Origin: Vicingaceae bacterium
Lineage (GTDB): Bacteria > Bacteroidota > Bacteroidia > Flavobacteriales_E > Vicingaceae
Length of the DNA: 64,000 nucleotides
Direction: 5' to 3'
Assembly: GCA_028245195.1 (NCBI GenBank)
Contig: JAOKCF010000001.1
Coordinates: 354,326 to 418,325 of the forward strand
Below the pieces are notes generated by a model that saw nothing but the letters and a program-made list of their open reading frames with translations, was not told the origin of the DNA and did not search any database. A program made the translations under genes and the position numbers. This document shows, one piece after another, positions 18,841-27,791 of the stretch; the stretch's first letter is position 1, and each line of letters begins with the position of its first letter.

Positions 18841-19755
18841 ATGAATAACACGAAACACCAATCCCAACTAAACAAGATTTTAATACCGATTGACTTCCCA
18901 AACACTTCAAAGTTAGCACTCGAGTATGCAGCTAATTTGTGCAAGGCATTTGACTCTGAATTACACTTGGTTCACATTTACAAAACTTCTACCATAGATG
19001 TTTTGCCAAACTTAACTGCCTCTTCTGCTAGCCTTCCCAACTACGAAGGGTTAAGAGAGATGGTTATTGAAGAGCTAAATGCAGTTGGGGAAAAGTTTAG
19101 CAAACAAAACAATATAGCCTATAACATTGAAGTAAAAGAAGGAAGCGTTTCCAAGGGAATTATTGCATCTGCTAAAGATTGTGGTGCTGACCTAATTGTT
19201 ATTGGAACACATGGCGTTAGTGGTTTTGAAGAATTCTTCATGGGAAGTAACGCTTATCGCGTGGTAACCTCTTCTGCTGTTCCATTACTAACAGTGCAGG
19301 AACACTCTGACAAAATGGGGTTTCAAAACATCGTTTTACCAATCGACTGTTCACAACATACGAGAGATAAAGTTTCTGAAGTCGTTGCACTTGCAGAGTT
19401 AATGGGTAGTAAAGTACACATCGCACAATTAATGAGAGAGGATGATGACACTGCCATCATGAATTTAAAAGTAAAACAAATTGAAGAGCACCTAGATCAC
19501 AAGTCAATTGCTCATCAAACGACAGTAATCAGCAATGAAAACATTGCAGAAGCTACTTTAGAGTTTGCAAATAAGGTAGTTCCAGATTTAATTGCAACTA
19601 TGACAGATCAAGAAAACTATACTGGGTTTTTTATTGGTGAATATTCGCAACAAATTGTGAATCATTCTAAGATTCCCGTATTAAGTGTTACGCCCATAGG
19701 AATTGTAAAAGGTTTTTCTCAAGATCAATTGGGTGGCGCTAGTAATCCATTTTAA
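18841..19755 (+). CDS. Tandem universal stress protein
   Basis: This 304-residue protein has two UspA domains. The first (about 10-150) opens ILIPIDFPNTSKLALEYA and ends GTHGVSGFEEFFMGSNAYRV plus SAVPLLTV, the ATP-binding G-2x-G-9x-G(S) pattern. The second (about 158-295) starts NIVLPIDCSQHTRDK but has no clear ATP loop (FFIGEYSQQIVNHSKIPVLSV), so it may be the degenerate half. These proteins respond to starvation or stress in the cytoplasm. A -7-like box (TAACTTTA, 18826-18833) lies just before the ATG. Confidence 0.9.
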   Translation: MNNTKHQSQLNKILIPIDFPNTSKLALEYAANLCKAFDSELHLVHIYKTSTIDVLPNLTASSASLPNYEGLREMVIEELNAVGEKFSKQNNIAYNIEVKEGSVSKGIIASAKDCGADLIVIGTHGVSGFEEFFMGSNAYRVVTSSAVPLLTVQEHSDKMGFQNIVLPIDCSQHTRDKVSEVVALAELMGSKVHIAQLMREDDDTAIMNLKVKQIEEHLDHKSIAHQTTVISNENIAEATLEFANKVVPDLIATMTDQENYTGFFIGEYSQQIVNHSKIPVLSVTPIGIVKGFSQDQLGGASNPF

Positions 19756-19772
19756 TCAAGCTTTAAATATAA

Positions 19773-21017
19773 ATGCAAACAGAGCTAATCACCATTGGTG
19801 ATGAAATACTTTTTGGACAGACCATAGACACAAATTCTGCCTGGATGGGCAAGAAATTAAATGCACTAGGCATTCAAGTAAGTCAAATTACTTCCATCAA
19901 GGACGAACGAGAAGCCATTAAAAAAGCATTACTAGCCGCGGAACATTCCGCAGCTAGTTTGGTTTTAATCACCGGTGGGTTGGGTCCAACTAAAGACGAC
20001 ATCACGAAACACGTGTTAAGTGAATATTTCGATACGTATCTTGAACGCAACCAAGAAGTATTAGAAAAAATTCAATCATTTTTTAAAGAAAGAGGAAGAG
20101 AAATGTTGGAGTCTAACAACCAACAAGCAGACTTGCCTAAAGCGTGCACCATATTGCTTAATGAAATGGGAACTGCCAGTGGAATGTGGTTTGAAAGAAA
20201 CGACACCATTTTTGTGAGTATGCCCGGTGTGCCTTACGAGATGAAGCACTTGATGAGCGAACAAGTGTTGCCAAGATTGCAGGAAATTTTTCAATTACCT
20301 GCAATCTTCCATAAAACCATAATGACTGAAGGTATTGGTGAGTCTTTCTTAGTTGAAATAATTAAAGACTGGGAAATCAGTTTAATTGCTGAAGACATTA
20401 AGATTGCCTACCTGCCATCACCAGGAATTGTTAGGGTTAGGTTAACAGCTATGGGAACTGAAATAGAACCATTGCAGGAAAAAGTGAATAGAAAAGCACA
20501 AGAATTACATTACCTTATCCCTCAATATATTTTTGGTGAAGATGACATATCGATGGAAGAAGCATTGGGTAATTTATTGAAAGAAAAAGGTAAAACCATT
20601 GCTTCTGCAGAAAGCTGCACAGGTGGTTACATTGCTCATTTATTAACAAACCGACCCGGAAGTTCTGCATTTTACTTAGGCGGATTTATTTCTTACGATA
20701 ACCAAGTAAAAGTTGAAGTTCTGAATGTTGATAAGGATTCAATTAAGGAAGAAGGAGCCGTAAGCGAAACTGTGGTAAAACAAATGGCTAACGGGGCAAG
20801 AAACTTGCTAAAAACAGACTTAGCCATCGCTACATCAGGGATAGCCGGACCTGATGGAGGAACAGATGAAAAACCTGTTGGAACAGTTTGGATTGCAGTA
20901 GCCTCGACTAGTGGAGTTATCGCAAAGAAGTTTTTGTTTGAAAAAAATAGAGACCGTAACATACGCAGAAGCGCTATGTCAGCTATGAGTATGGTGAGAA
21001 AGGTATTAATAACTTAA
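19773..21017 (+). CDS. cinA: CinA-like competence/damage-inducible protein, NMN amidohydrolase
   Basis: This is a 414-residue protein, full length for the family. The N-terminal MoCF domain (1-170) has ITIGDEILFGQTIDTNS, TGGLGPTKDDITK and SMPGVPYEMK. The C-terminal CinA domain (about 255-414) has SAESCTGGYIAHLLTNRPGS, GGFISYDNQVK and ATSGIAGPDGGT. The family has COG1058 ADP-ribose pyrophosphatase and NMN deamidase activities that recycle pyridine nucleotides. It lies 17 bp after the stress-protein gene and its stop overlaps the convergent M28 gene by 4 bp (TTAA). Confidence 0.95.
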   Translation: MQTELITIGDEILFGQTIDTNSAWMGKKLNALGIQVSQITSIKDEREAIKKALLAAEHSAASLVLITGGLGPTKDDITKHVLSEYFDTYLERNQEVLEKIQSFFKERGREMLESNNQQADLPKACTILLNEMGTASGMWFERNDTIFVSMPGVPYEMKHLMSEQVLPRLQEIFQLPAIFHKTIMTEGIGESFLVEIIKDWEISLIAEDIKIAYLPSPGIVRVRLTAMGTEIEPLQEKVNRKAQELHYLIPQYIFGEDDISMEEALGNLLKEKGKTIASAESCTGGYIAHLLTNRPGSSAFYLGGFISYDNQVKVEVLNVDKDSIKEEGAVSETVVKQMANGARNLLKTDLAIATSGIAGPDGGTDEKPVGTVWIAVASTSGVIAKKFLFEKNRDRNIRRSAMSAMSMVRKVLIT

Positions 21018-22249
21018 AACCTCACCATCTCCTCAATCACTTCGCCTTCACGTTGAACTTTCACCATGGTAGAATCGCCTTTTTCGAATAAGCTTAAGCC
21101 TTTCATGTACGCTTTCATTCCGTGTATTAAGACGGTGTCCATTTGAATTACAATGTCTCCCTTTAAGAACCCGGCTTTGCTAGCTGGTTTGCCCTCGGTA
21201 ACTCCGTCGATTCGCATTCCTTCCCCTTGAAACAAATAATCTGGCATCACTCCTAGCGTTACTGTAAATCTTGGATTGTCCTCACTTTCGTCTTTCGTCT
21301 TCACAAACTCTAACGAGTCTTGAGCGTCTAATTGCTCAGCAAGACGCGCAATTAATGCCTTAATCATTTGGATGCCGTTGTAATTTATCTTCTCAACATC
21401 ATCACTTGGTTTGTGATAATCTTCATGCTGACCAGTAAAAAAGTGCAATACCGGAATGTCTTGTAAGTAAAACGAAGTATGGTCAGAAGGTCCAACACCG
21501 GACTCCCCATAAATAAAAGATAAGTTATCCCAATTCGCATTTTCTAATTCATTCGTCCAATTTGGATTCGTTCCAACTCCATTAATTGCCAATCCTTTCG
21601 AAGTATCTAATCTCCCTACCATGTCAAAATTCAACATGTATTGAACTTCATCTAGATTGATGGTTGGGTTTTTACAATAGTAATTTGACCCTAACAATCC
21701 CATTTCCTCTCCAGAAAATGCCATAAACAGGTAGTTTGATTTATTTGCAGTTTTACTGTTCTTCAACTCTTCCGCTAAGGCTAACATCAGCGTCACTCCA
21801 CTTGCATTATCATCCGCTCCATTATGTATTGCACCGTCTTTTTCAGCATAAAGCGAACCTGAAATTCCATGACCTAAGTGATCGTAATGCGCGCCGATAA
21901 TTACCGTTTTTTTAGCTCCATTATCTATCATTCCTAGTACATTGGAAACCTGAATACTTTTCGCTGAATCTAACTTTTCTTCATGTGGATTTGCTTTTGG
22001 AGCATAATCAAATGTTTGTAGAAACCCGGCTTCTCCCTTTTCGGATAAACCAATTGCTCTCATTCTTTCTGAAATGTACTCTGCAGCTAAACGCTCCCCC
22101 TCAGTTCCACTTTCTCTGCCCTCCAAAGAATCTGAAGCCAAGTACTTGATATCAGATTTTAATACCACTAAAGAGTCTACTTTTTTTTCTTGACAAGAAA
22201 ACATCAAGAGTGAAGCCGTGCAAACGGCAAATAATAATTTCAACTTCAT
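21014..22249 (-). CDS. M28 family zinc peptidase with PDZ domain, lipoprotein
   Basis: I chose the ATG at 22249 (MKLKLLFAVCTASLLMFSCQ), giving 411 residues and a lipobox LMFSC. The longer frame to 22279 would contain a -7 box. The M28 metal ligands are visible: IIGAHYDHLGHG, NGADDNASG, FSGEEMGLLGS, LNFDMVGR and HEDYHKPSDDVE. A C-terminal PDZ domain (about 320-411) includes ASKAGFLKGDIVIQMD. It is a probable envelope aminopeptidase. The stop overlaps that of convergent cinA. Confidence 0.92.
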   Translation of the reverse strand: MKLKLLFAVCTASLLMFSCQEKKVDSLVVLKSDIKYLASDSLEGRESGTEGERLAAEYISERMRAIGLSEKGEAGFLQTFDYAPKANPHEEKLDSAKSIQVSNVLGMIDNGAKKTVIIGAHYDHLGHGISGSLYAEKDGAIHNGADDNASGVTLMLALAEELKNSKTANKSNYLFMAFSGEEMGLLGSNYYCKNPTINLDEVQYMLNFDMVGRLDTSKGLAINGVGTNPNWTNELENANWDNLSFIYGESGVGPSDHTSFYLQDIPVLHFFTGQHEDYHKPSDDVEKINYNGIQMIKALIARLAEQLDAQDSLEFVKTKDESEDNPRFTVTLGVMPDYLFQGEGMRIDGVTEGKPASKAGFLKGDIVIQMDTVLIHGMKAYMKGLSLFEKGDSTMVKVQREGEVIEEMVRF

Positions 22250-22266
22250 AATTTTGAAAAAAAAAT

Positions 22267-22274
22267 CAAAGCTA
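22267..22274 (-). promoter_or_regulatory. Candidate -7 element of the M28 peptidase gene
   Basis: On the minus strand this reads TAGCTTTG, matching TAnnTTTG, and lies 17 bp before the ATG at 22249. It falls inside the longer ORF form and so supports the shorter start. The -33 TTTG is not seen. Confidence 0.4.
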
Positions 22275-22333
22275 AACAATACTATTCTTTCGTTTTTACT
22301 AAAAACTTAACTTGGCACACAAATTATTAAAAA

Positions 22334-23446
22334 ATGAAACAAGTATATATTTCAATTTTAAGCTTATTTATTATCGCTTGCGGAGCTGAAAAGAAAGCAG
22401 AAACTTCAACAGAAGATACAATACCTGCAGATTCAGTTGCAACTGAAGCCTCTATAATCAATGAAAGAGAAACCCATTTTGCAAGTCTTAAACAACTAAC
22501 AGATGGTGGTGATAATGCTGAAGCTTATTGGAGTTTTGATGACTCAAAGTTGGTTTTTCAAGTAAGCAATCCTGAATGGGAATTGGAATGTGATCAGGTA
22601 TTTGTTTTCGATTGGCAAAACGACAATTTGATGGAAAAAATGCCACAAATGGTTAGTACAGGTTTAGGTCGAACAACTTGTTCGTACTTTTTGCCCGGAG
22701 ACACGACCATTGTCTATGCTTCTACCCATTTAGCGGACTCTGCTTGCCCTCCTACTCCAGAAAGAACAAATGGTCGCTATGTTTGGCCCATTTACGAGAG
22801 TTTTGACATATTTACTGCAGACTTAGAGGGTAATATCATTAATCAATTAACAACAGAACCGGGCTATGATGCTGAAGCTACCGTTTCACCAAAAGGTGAT
22901 AAAATTGTCTTTACTTCTTTACGAACGGGCGATTTAGAATTATTCACTTGTGACATTGACGGTTCGAATGTTAAGCAAATCACATTCGATTTGGGTTATG
23001 ATGGTGGTGCATTTTTCTCACCTGAAGGAACGAAATTAATTTTCAGATCGAGTCGTCCCAAAACGGATGAGGAAGTGAAGAAATACAAAGACTTGTTGGC
23101 CGAAGGTTTGGTGGAACCAACTAATATGGAACTATACATATGTAATGCGGATGGCTCAGAACTGAGACAGTTGACAGACTTAGGTGAAGCAAACTGGTGT
23201 CCATTCTTTCACCCTTCAGGAGAGAAAGTTATTTTCGCTTCGAATCATCATTCAGAGCGAGGATTCCCTTTCAACTTGTACATGATTAATATCGACGGAA
23301 CTGGATTAGAGCAGGTAACAAATGACGGCACATTTGATGCTTTCCCTGTCTTTTCTAACGATGGAAAACACTTGGTATTTTCTTCAAATAGAAACAATGG
23401 TGGCACAAGAGAAACAAATTTATTTGTCGCAGAGTGGCAAGATTAA
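22334..23446 (+). CDS. TolB-like PD40 beta-propeller lipoprotein
   Basis: This 370-residue exported protein has the signal peptide MKQVYISILSLFIIACG with lipobox FIIAC. Several PD40/WD40-like blades follow, each with the form VSPKGDKIVFTSLRTGDLEL, then FSPEGTKLIFRSSRP, FHPSGEKVIFASNHHSE and FSNDGKHLVFSSNRN. These are the repeats of TolB propellers, but the N-terminal TolB domain is missing, so it is not TolB itself. It is probably a periplasm-facing outer-membrane lipoprotein of unknown partner. The stop overlaps the convergent gene at 23443 by 4 bp. Confidence 0.88.
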   Translation: MKQVYISILSLFIIACGAEKKAETSTEDTIPADSVATEASIINERETHFASLKQLTDGGDNAEAYWSFDDSKLVFQVSNPEWELECDQVFVFDWQNDNLMEKMPQMVSTGLGRTTCSYFLPGDTTIVYASTHLADSACPPTPERTNGRYVWPIYESFDIFTADLEGNIINQLTTEPGYDAEATVSPKGDKIVFTSLRTGDLELFTCDIDGSNVKQITFDLGYDGGAFFSPEGTKLIFRSSRPKTDEEVKKYKDLLAEGLVEPTNMELYICNADGSELRQLTDLGEANWCPFFHPSGEKVIFASNHHSERGFPFNLYMINIDGTGLEQVTNDGTFDAFPVFSNDGKHLVFSSNRNNGGTRETNLFVAEWQD

Positions 23447-24111
23447 AATCCTGTCTTTTGAGATTTTACATGCTCCACTAAAACCCCAACACAGCCTGTT
23501 TCTCTGACTTTCAACTTCATTTTTGATTCTTCTCCAGGAACGGTAACTTCAACAATTAAACTCATTGAACCTTCAGCTGTAAACTCGATATAGGGGCTGT
23601 AGGCGTCTTGGGAATTATCATATAGTAATTCTTTAACTAATTTAAATTGAGGTCTATTGCTACCTACTGGGGTAACAGTTTCTTCGCTGTAGGAGTCTTC
23701 TGAATAACTATCTTCTGAATAATCATCTTCCGAATAGTCATCCTCAGAATAATCATGCTCAGAATAATCGTCTGAACTTTCATCGGAAGCGGATTCTTCA
23801 AAAACTATCTCCTCTTCTACTTTTGGTTTGATCAACACCTTCTGTTTTTCATAAATTTTAAACCTAACCTCACCTCCAAGATTCTCTTCATTACAAACAG
23901 ACACTCGATAATCTTGCCCATTGTAAGCTACTAAATGAAATTCTGAAACCTGCCCTTTCGTCATAATGGCACTTTTAGACTGGCTGTCATACTTCATAAA
24001 TACGCCATCGTTATCACTGCAGTTTTTTTTGTGGTAGTAAGAACACTCTGTTTGCGCCTGAGAAGTCAAACCAGTTAAAACAATACCGAAAAGTAAAATA
24101 AATTGCCTCAT
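23443..24111 (-). CDS. Exported protein with Asp-Tyr-Ser-Glu-Asp repeats, unknown function
   Basis: I do not recognise this protein. The 222 residues start with a signal peptide (MRQFILLFGIVLTGLTSQAQ) and a CSYYHKKNC segment that could form a disulfide. Between about residues 107 and 141 is a run of at least six DYSED-type pentapeptides (DYSEH, DYSED, SYSED), strongly acidic and phosphorylatable in principle. A beta-rich C-terminal part (SMSLIVEVTVPGEESKMKLK) ends in GCVGVLVEH. It lies 5 bp after the lipoprotein gene at 24117, so they share a transcript. Metal or calcium binding by the acidic repeat is only a guess. Confidence 0.75.
   Translation of the reverse strand: MRQFILLFGIVLTGLTSQAQTECSYYHKKNCSDNDGVFMKYDSQSKSAIMTKGQVSEFHLVAYNGQDYRVSVCNEENLGGEVRFKIYEKQKVLIKPKVEEEIVFEESASDESSDDYSEHDYSEDDYSEDDYSEDSYSEDSYSEETVTPVGSNRPQFKLVKELLYDNSQDAYSPYIEFTAEGSMSLIVEVTVPGEESKMKLKVRETGCVGVLVEHVKSQKTGF
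23693..23790. repeat. 15-bp tandem coding repeat (DYSED pentapeptides)
   Basis: This is a short-period array of units resembling TCTTCTGAATAATCA on the plus strand, encoding SYSED, DYSED and DYSEH repeats on the minus strand. Units differ at silent and a few coding positions, so the array is not brand new, but it could change length by slippage. Confidence 0.7.
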
Positions 24112-24116
24112 AGTTT

Positions 24117-25001
24117 TTATATATTTTGAGCTACAATTTGAGATCTATACATCCCAACTTCCTCTCTTAATTTTAAAAATTGATCCATTGTCATTTGTGT
24201 TTTCTTGCCTTTCCCAAAAACCAACTTCCCTTCTTTTTTCTTCATTGATTTCACCGAAGGACCTTGCTGAAAAGAGTCAAATACTCCCTTAATTTCTTGA
24301 ATTTTCTTCAATTCATTTGTCACCCCTAGTTCATTCCTATTTTTTGACAGGTAGGTATATAAATTATCGTACGTTATTTTTTGAGCTGCGATTCGTTCAA
24401 CCGCCGAAGAAGCAAGATCGACGTCTTCAATAGCATTTAGGCTTATATAAATACTTTCAGTCCAACCTCCTAACGACATTAATGCTAGTTTCCCTTTTTG
24501 TCCGTTACCTTCTAAATACTGAACGGCGTTATAATAAGCATCGCTTGCTATTAAAGCCAAAGAATCAGGATTTTCCATATTTGCTTGTATCTGTGCCACC
24601 ATATCTTCTGTCATTAGTTCTTCAATTTGCAAGTCTAAACTAAGTTTTCGAACGGTTTCGTAAAGTTTAATCGTAGACTCTACATCTTGATAAGCGGCAG
24701 TATATGCTAAATCTGCTGCATAAATTCCAAATACTAATGCTTTCTTGCTAGGATCAGTATAATTAGAAGCCTCTCTATAATCGTGGAGCAAAGATTTATT
24801 ATATGCAATACCGTTGTCATTTATAAAAGCAAACATTTCCTCTGGAGAAGGTATTGCGTAATAAGATGCTTTTTTAAACTCATCTACAGTAGCTGTTTCC
24901 TCATTTATCTCTTCCTTCACTGTTGGCTCATTTCGTTTACTTTCCGCTGTGCAAGCAGAAAGAAGGAGCAGTAAACTAAAGGATATAATTAACTCTTTCA
25001 T
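24117..25001 (-). CDS. Lipoprotein of unknown function, 294 aa
   Basis: The signal peptide MKELIISFSLLLLLSAC has lipobox LLSAC. The remaining 275 residues are mostly helical with an acidic N-terminal linker. Motifs such as VFGIYAADLAYTAAYQDVE and GGWTESIYISLNAIEDVDLA resemble lipoproteins seen only in Bacteroidota, but I cannot name the family. It is probably anchored in the outer membrane. It is the first gene of a two-gene unit with the DYSED repeat protein. Confidence 0.78.
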   Translation of the reverse strand: MKELIISFSLLLLLSACTAESKRNEPTVKEEINEETATVDEFKKASYYAIPSPEEMFAFINDNGIAYNKSLLHDYREASNYTDPSKKALVFGIYAADLAYTAAYQDVESTIKLYETVRKLSLDLQIEELMTEDMVAQIQANMENPDSLALIASDAYYNAVQYLEGNGQKGKLALMSLGGWTESIYISLNAIEDVDLASSAVERIAAQKITYDNLYTYLSKNRNELGVTNELKKIQEIKGVFDSFQQGPSVKSMKKKEGKLVFGKGKKTQMTMDQFLKLREEVGMYRSQIVAQNI

Positions 25002-25067
25002 CTTTTTAAATTTAAGATCGAAGATATTAAAAGCCAGTCAACAATTCTAAAAAAATAGAACTTTATT

Positions 25068-26528
25068 TCAAACTGAAATTTTTAATCGCTTCTTGCGTAA
25101 CAAGTGTAAACCAAAATAGGTTAGTAAGCCATTTAACATCAGTAATTCAAAACCGAATTTATATCCATTCAACCATGATTCAGAATTAAGTTGAATGACG
25201 TAACAAATTACAGGACAAACCAAACAAACCAAAGGCACCCATTTATCTTTTAAATTAATCTTGTGGAGTAAGCCAAACACATACAAGCCTAAAAGTGGTC
25301 CGTAAGTGTATCCCGCCACTTTAAACAAACTACTAATTACGCTTTCATCACTAATCAAGCTAAAAAGTAAAATTACTAGGTACAACACAAATGACATTAT
25401 GATATGAGTTGCTTTTCTTGTTTTTTTAGCCTCAAGTTCTGGTTTTTTCTCAACAGCCAAAAAATCGACACAAACAGATGTTGTCAAGGCAGTTAATGCC
25501 GAATCGGCACTAGAATATGCGGCTGCAATTAATCCCAAAATAAAAAATACCGAAACAGCAATACCCAACGTATTACTCAATGCTAGAGATGGAAATAACT
25601 CATCGGTCATGGCAGTTATTTCTATTCCATTCTGATTGGAGTAAATAAATAAAAGTGCTCCTAAAACCAAAAACAACAAGTTAACAAGCACCAAAACGAT
25701 ACTCATAGAAAACATATTCCACTTTGCTTCCTTTATATTTTTGCAACTCAAGTTTTTCTGCATCATATCTTGATCTAAACCAGTCATAACAATAGTTATA
25801 AATGCTCCGCTTAAAAACTGTTTCCAAAAGAAATTAGAGGCTCGCCAATCATCAAAGAAAAATACTTTAGAGTAATCACTTGCCTTAACGGTAGATATTA
25901 AGTCTGAAAAACCAAGATTTAACTGATCTCCTATTTGGTAAATTGCCACACCAACGGCTAACAACATAAACAAGGTTTGTAAGGCATCTGTCCAGACTAT
26001 CGTTTTGATTCCGCCCTTTGCAGTATATACCCATATTAGCAAAATGGTAATCGCAACAGTAAGGTAGTAAGGGATGTTCCAATCATCAAAAATTGCGATT
26101 TGCAGTACATTAGCCACCAAATATAACCGAAACGCAGCACCTATGGTACGTGAAAGTAAGAAGTAAAATGCGCCTGTTTTATAACTCCAAAAACCGAAAC
26201 GTTGCTCGAGATAGGTGTAAATGGATGTTAAATTTAATCGATAATATAGTGGCATTAAAATATTTGCAACTACAACATATCCCAACAAGTAGCCCAACAC
26301 CATCTGCAGGTATGAAAACTGACTTGTACCTACCCAACCAGGCACGGATATAAACGTAACGCCAGATAACGAAGTTCCAATCATTCCGAAAGCAACTAAA
26401 TACCATGGGGAATTTTTGTTACCTACAAAAAATGAGTTATTATCAGCTCCTTTAGAGGTAATGCGAGCAATCAGCAACAAAAAGAGAAAATACAAAGCAA
26501 CAATTCCTGCTATTACTGCTGAACTCAT
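25068..26528 (-). CDS. Sodium:solute symporter family protein
   Basis: This 486-residue inner-membrane protein has about 13 hydrophobic helices. It carries SSS family features: GMIGTSLSGVTFISVPGWVG, FGFWSYKTGAFYFLLSRTIG, the GGIKTIVWTDALQ block just after helix 5, and the MTGLDQDMMQKNL region, then AAAYSSADSALTAL, which is part of the predicted sodium site. Its substrate is unknown. The start lies 3 bp after the end of the L-2-hydroxyglutarate oxidase gene, so the three genes to 29093 are likely co-transcribed. A link to 2-hydroxyglutarate or related acids is inference. Confidence 0.92.
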   Translation of the reverse strand: MSSAVIAGIVALYFLFLLLIARITSKGADNNSFFVGNKNSPWYLVAFGMIGTSLSGVTFISVPGWVGTSQFSYLQMVLGYLLGYVVVANILMPLYYRLNLTSIYTYLEQRFGFWSYKTGAFYFLLSRTIGAAFRLYLVANVLQIAIFDDWNIPYYLTVAITILLIWVYTAKGGIKTIVWTDALQTLFMLLAVGVAIYQIGDQLNLGFSDLISTVKASDYSKVFFFDDWRASNFFWKQFLSGAFITIVMTGLDQDMMQKNLSCKNIKEAKWNMFSMSIVLVLVNLLFLVLGALLFIYSNQNGIEITAMTDELFPSLALSNTLGIAVSVFFILGLIAAAYSSADSALTALTTSVCVDFLAVEKKPELEAKKTRKATHIIMSFVLYLVILLFSLISDESVISSLFKVAGYTYGPLLGLYVFGLLHKINLKDKWVPLVCLVCPVICYVIQLNSESWLNGYKFGFELLMLNGLLTYFGLHLLRKKRLKISV

Positions 26529-26531
26529 ACG

Positions 26532-27755
26532 CTAGTGCAGATTAAAGCGCTCTTGCGCCATGGTGGCAATGTCTTCTCCAATTGCCAAACATGCCGTTGC
26601 TGCAGGTGAAGGGGCATTTAACACGTGAATACTGTTGTTCTTATATTCGATTTTAAAGTCTTCAATCATTTCACCATCTGGGCCAAGAGCCATGGCACGA
26701 ACACCGGCCCTTCCCGTTCGAATATCATCCATTGTCAAGGAAGGGATTAATTCTTGCAACCTTTCTAGAAATAATCTTTTACTAAAAGCTCTTTTGTATT
26801 CATCTAGGCCAAACTTCCAATGCTTTGCAAATAGTTTCCAAGTTCCTATATAACCTAGCGCATCCATTGTGTCTTTTAAGTCAAAATCGGTTTTTCCATA
26901 CCCTTCCCGCTTAAATGTGAAAACAGCATTTGGCCCACATTCTATTTCTCCATCTGTCATTCTAGTAAAATGAACCCCTAAAAATGGAAATGCAGGATTC
27001 GGAACAGGGTAAATTAAGTGTTTCACCTTGTGTTTTCCTTGGTCGTTTAATTCATAATAATCTCCTCGAAAACCAACAATTTGCATGTCCAAATCCACTC
27101 CATCATCTTTTGCTAAACGATCTGATTGCAATCCTCCGCAATAAATCATGTGCTTGGCCTTATAACTTGTTTTCTCCGTTTTTATTGAAGAAACCCCTCC
27201 TTCGTGGTTTGCATGAATGAAAGCATCCTCTAAAGAGACTTTACTCTCAGGCTGAATTGCAAGTGCCAACTCTGCCATTCGATCAGTGGCTTGAACGTAA
27301 TTAATAATTCCAGTACAACCTACTCTTATTCCTCCTATACTATTGCAAAAGGGCTCAATCTCCCGGACTTGGTCTCCGGTTATTTTCTCAATGTCTTCCG
27401 TATCGTTTGCTAAACCATTCGCAAAAATCTTCTCCATAAAAGGAAGTTGCGCTTCTTCAGTTGCTACAACAACTTTCCCGCAAACCTCATGGTCAATATT
27501 GTATTCTTTAGAGAACTTTACCAATGCTCTTCTTCCTCTTACACAAGTAATCGCTTTTTGAGAACCAGGCTTATAATACAAACCGGAATGGATAACACCA
27601 GAGTTATTGCCTGTTTGGTGAGCCGCTAAATGGTCCTCTTTTTCAATCAATAAAATTTTTAAATGAGAAAATTTTAACTGCATCTGGTAAAGCGTTGCAA
27701 CTCCAACAATTCCTCCGCCAACTATGGCAATGTCGTATATCTTATCTTGATTCAA
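26532..27755 (-). CDS. lhgO: L-2-hydroxyglutarate oxidase
   Basis: This 407-residue FAD enzyme oxidises L-2-hydroxyglutarate to 2-oxoglutarate, reducing quinone or oxygen. The dinucleotide motif DIAIVGGGIVGVATLYQM opens the protein. QTGNNSGVIHSGLYYKPGS is the substrate-side motif of the LhgO/YgaF group, and the C-terminal block VLNAPSPAATACLAIGEDIA is typical. It is a metabolite-repair enzyme for the side product of malate or lactate dehydrogenase. It sits between MFS and SSS transporter genes and its stop is 3 bp from the SSS start. Confidence 0.93.
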   Translation of the reverse strand: MNQDKIYDIAIVGGGIVGVATLYQMQLKFSHLKILLIEKEDHLAAHQTGNNSGVIHSGLYYKPGSQKAITCVRGRRALVKFSKEYNIDHEVCGKVVVATEEAQLPFMEKIFANGLANDTEDIEKITGDQVREIEPFCNSIGGIRVGCTGIINYVQATDRMAELALAIQPESKVSLEDAFIHANHEGGVSSIKTEKTSYKAKHMIYCGGLQSDRLAKDDGVDLDMQIVGFRGDYYELNDQGKHKVKHLIYPVPNPAFPFLGVHFTRMTDGEIECGPNAVFTFKREGYGKTDFDLKDTMDALGYIGTWKLFAKHWKFGLDEYKRAFSKRLFLERLQELIPSLTMDDIRTGRAGVRAMALGPDGEMIEDFKIEYKNNSIHVLNAPSPAATACLAIGEDIATMAQERFNLH

Positions 27756-27791
27756 AACTTGAAAATTTTAGGTTGTAAAAGTAAGCACAAG

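Noticed and set aside
23693-23790. CRISPR-like array from the short repeats
   Set aside because: The repeats are tandem, without spacers, and in frame with a protein. No cas gene is nearby.
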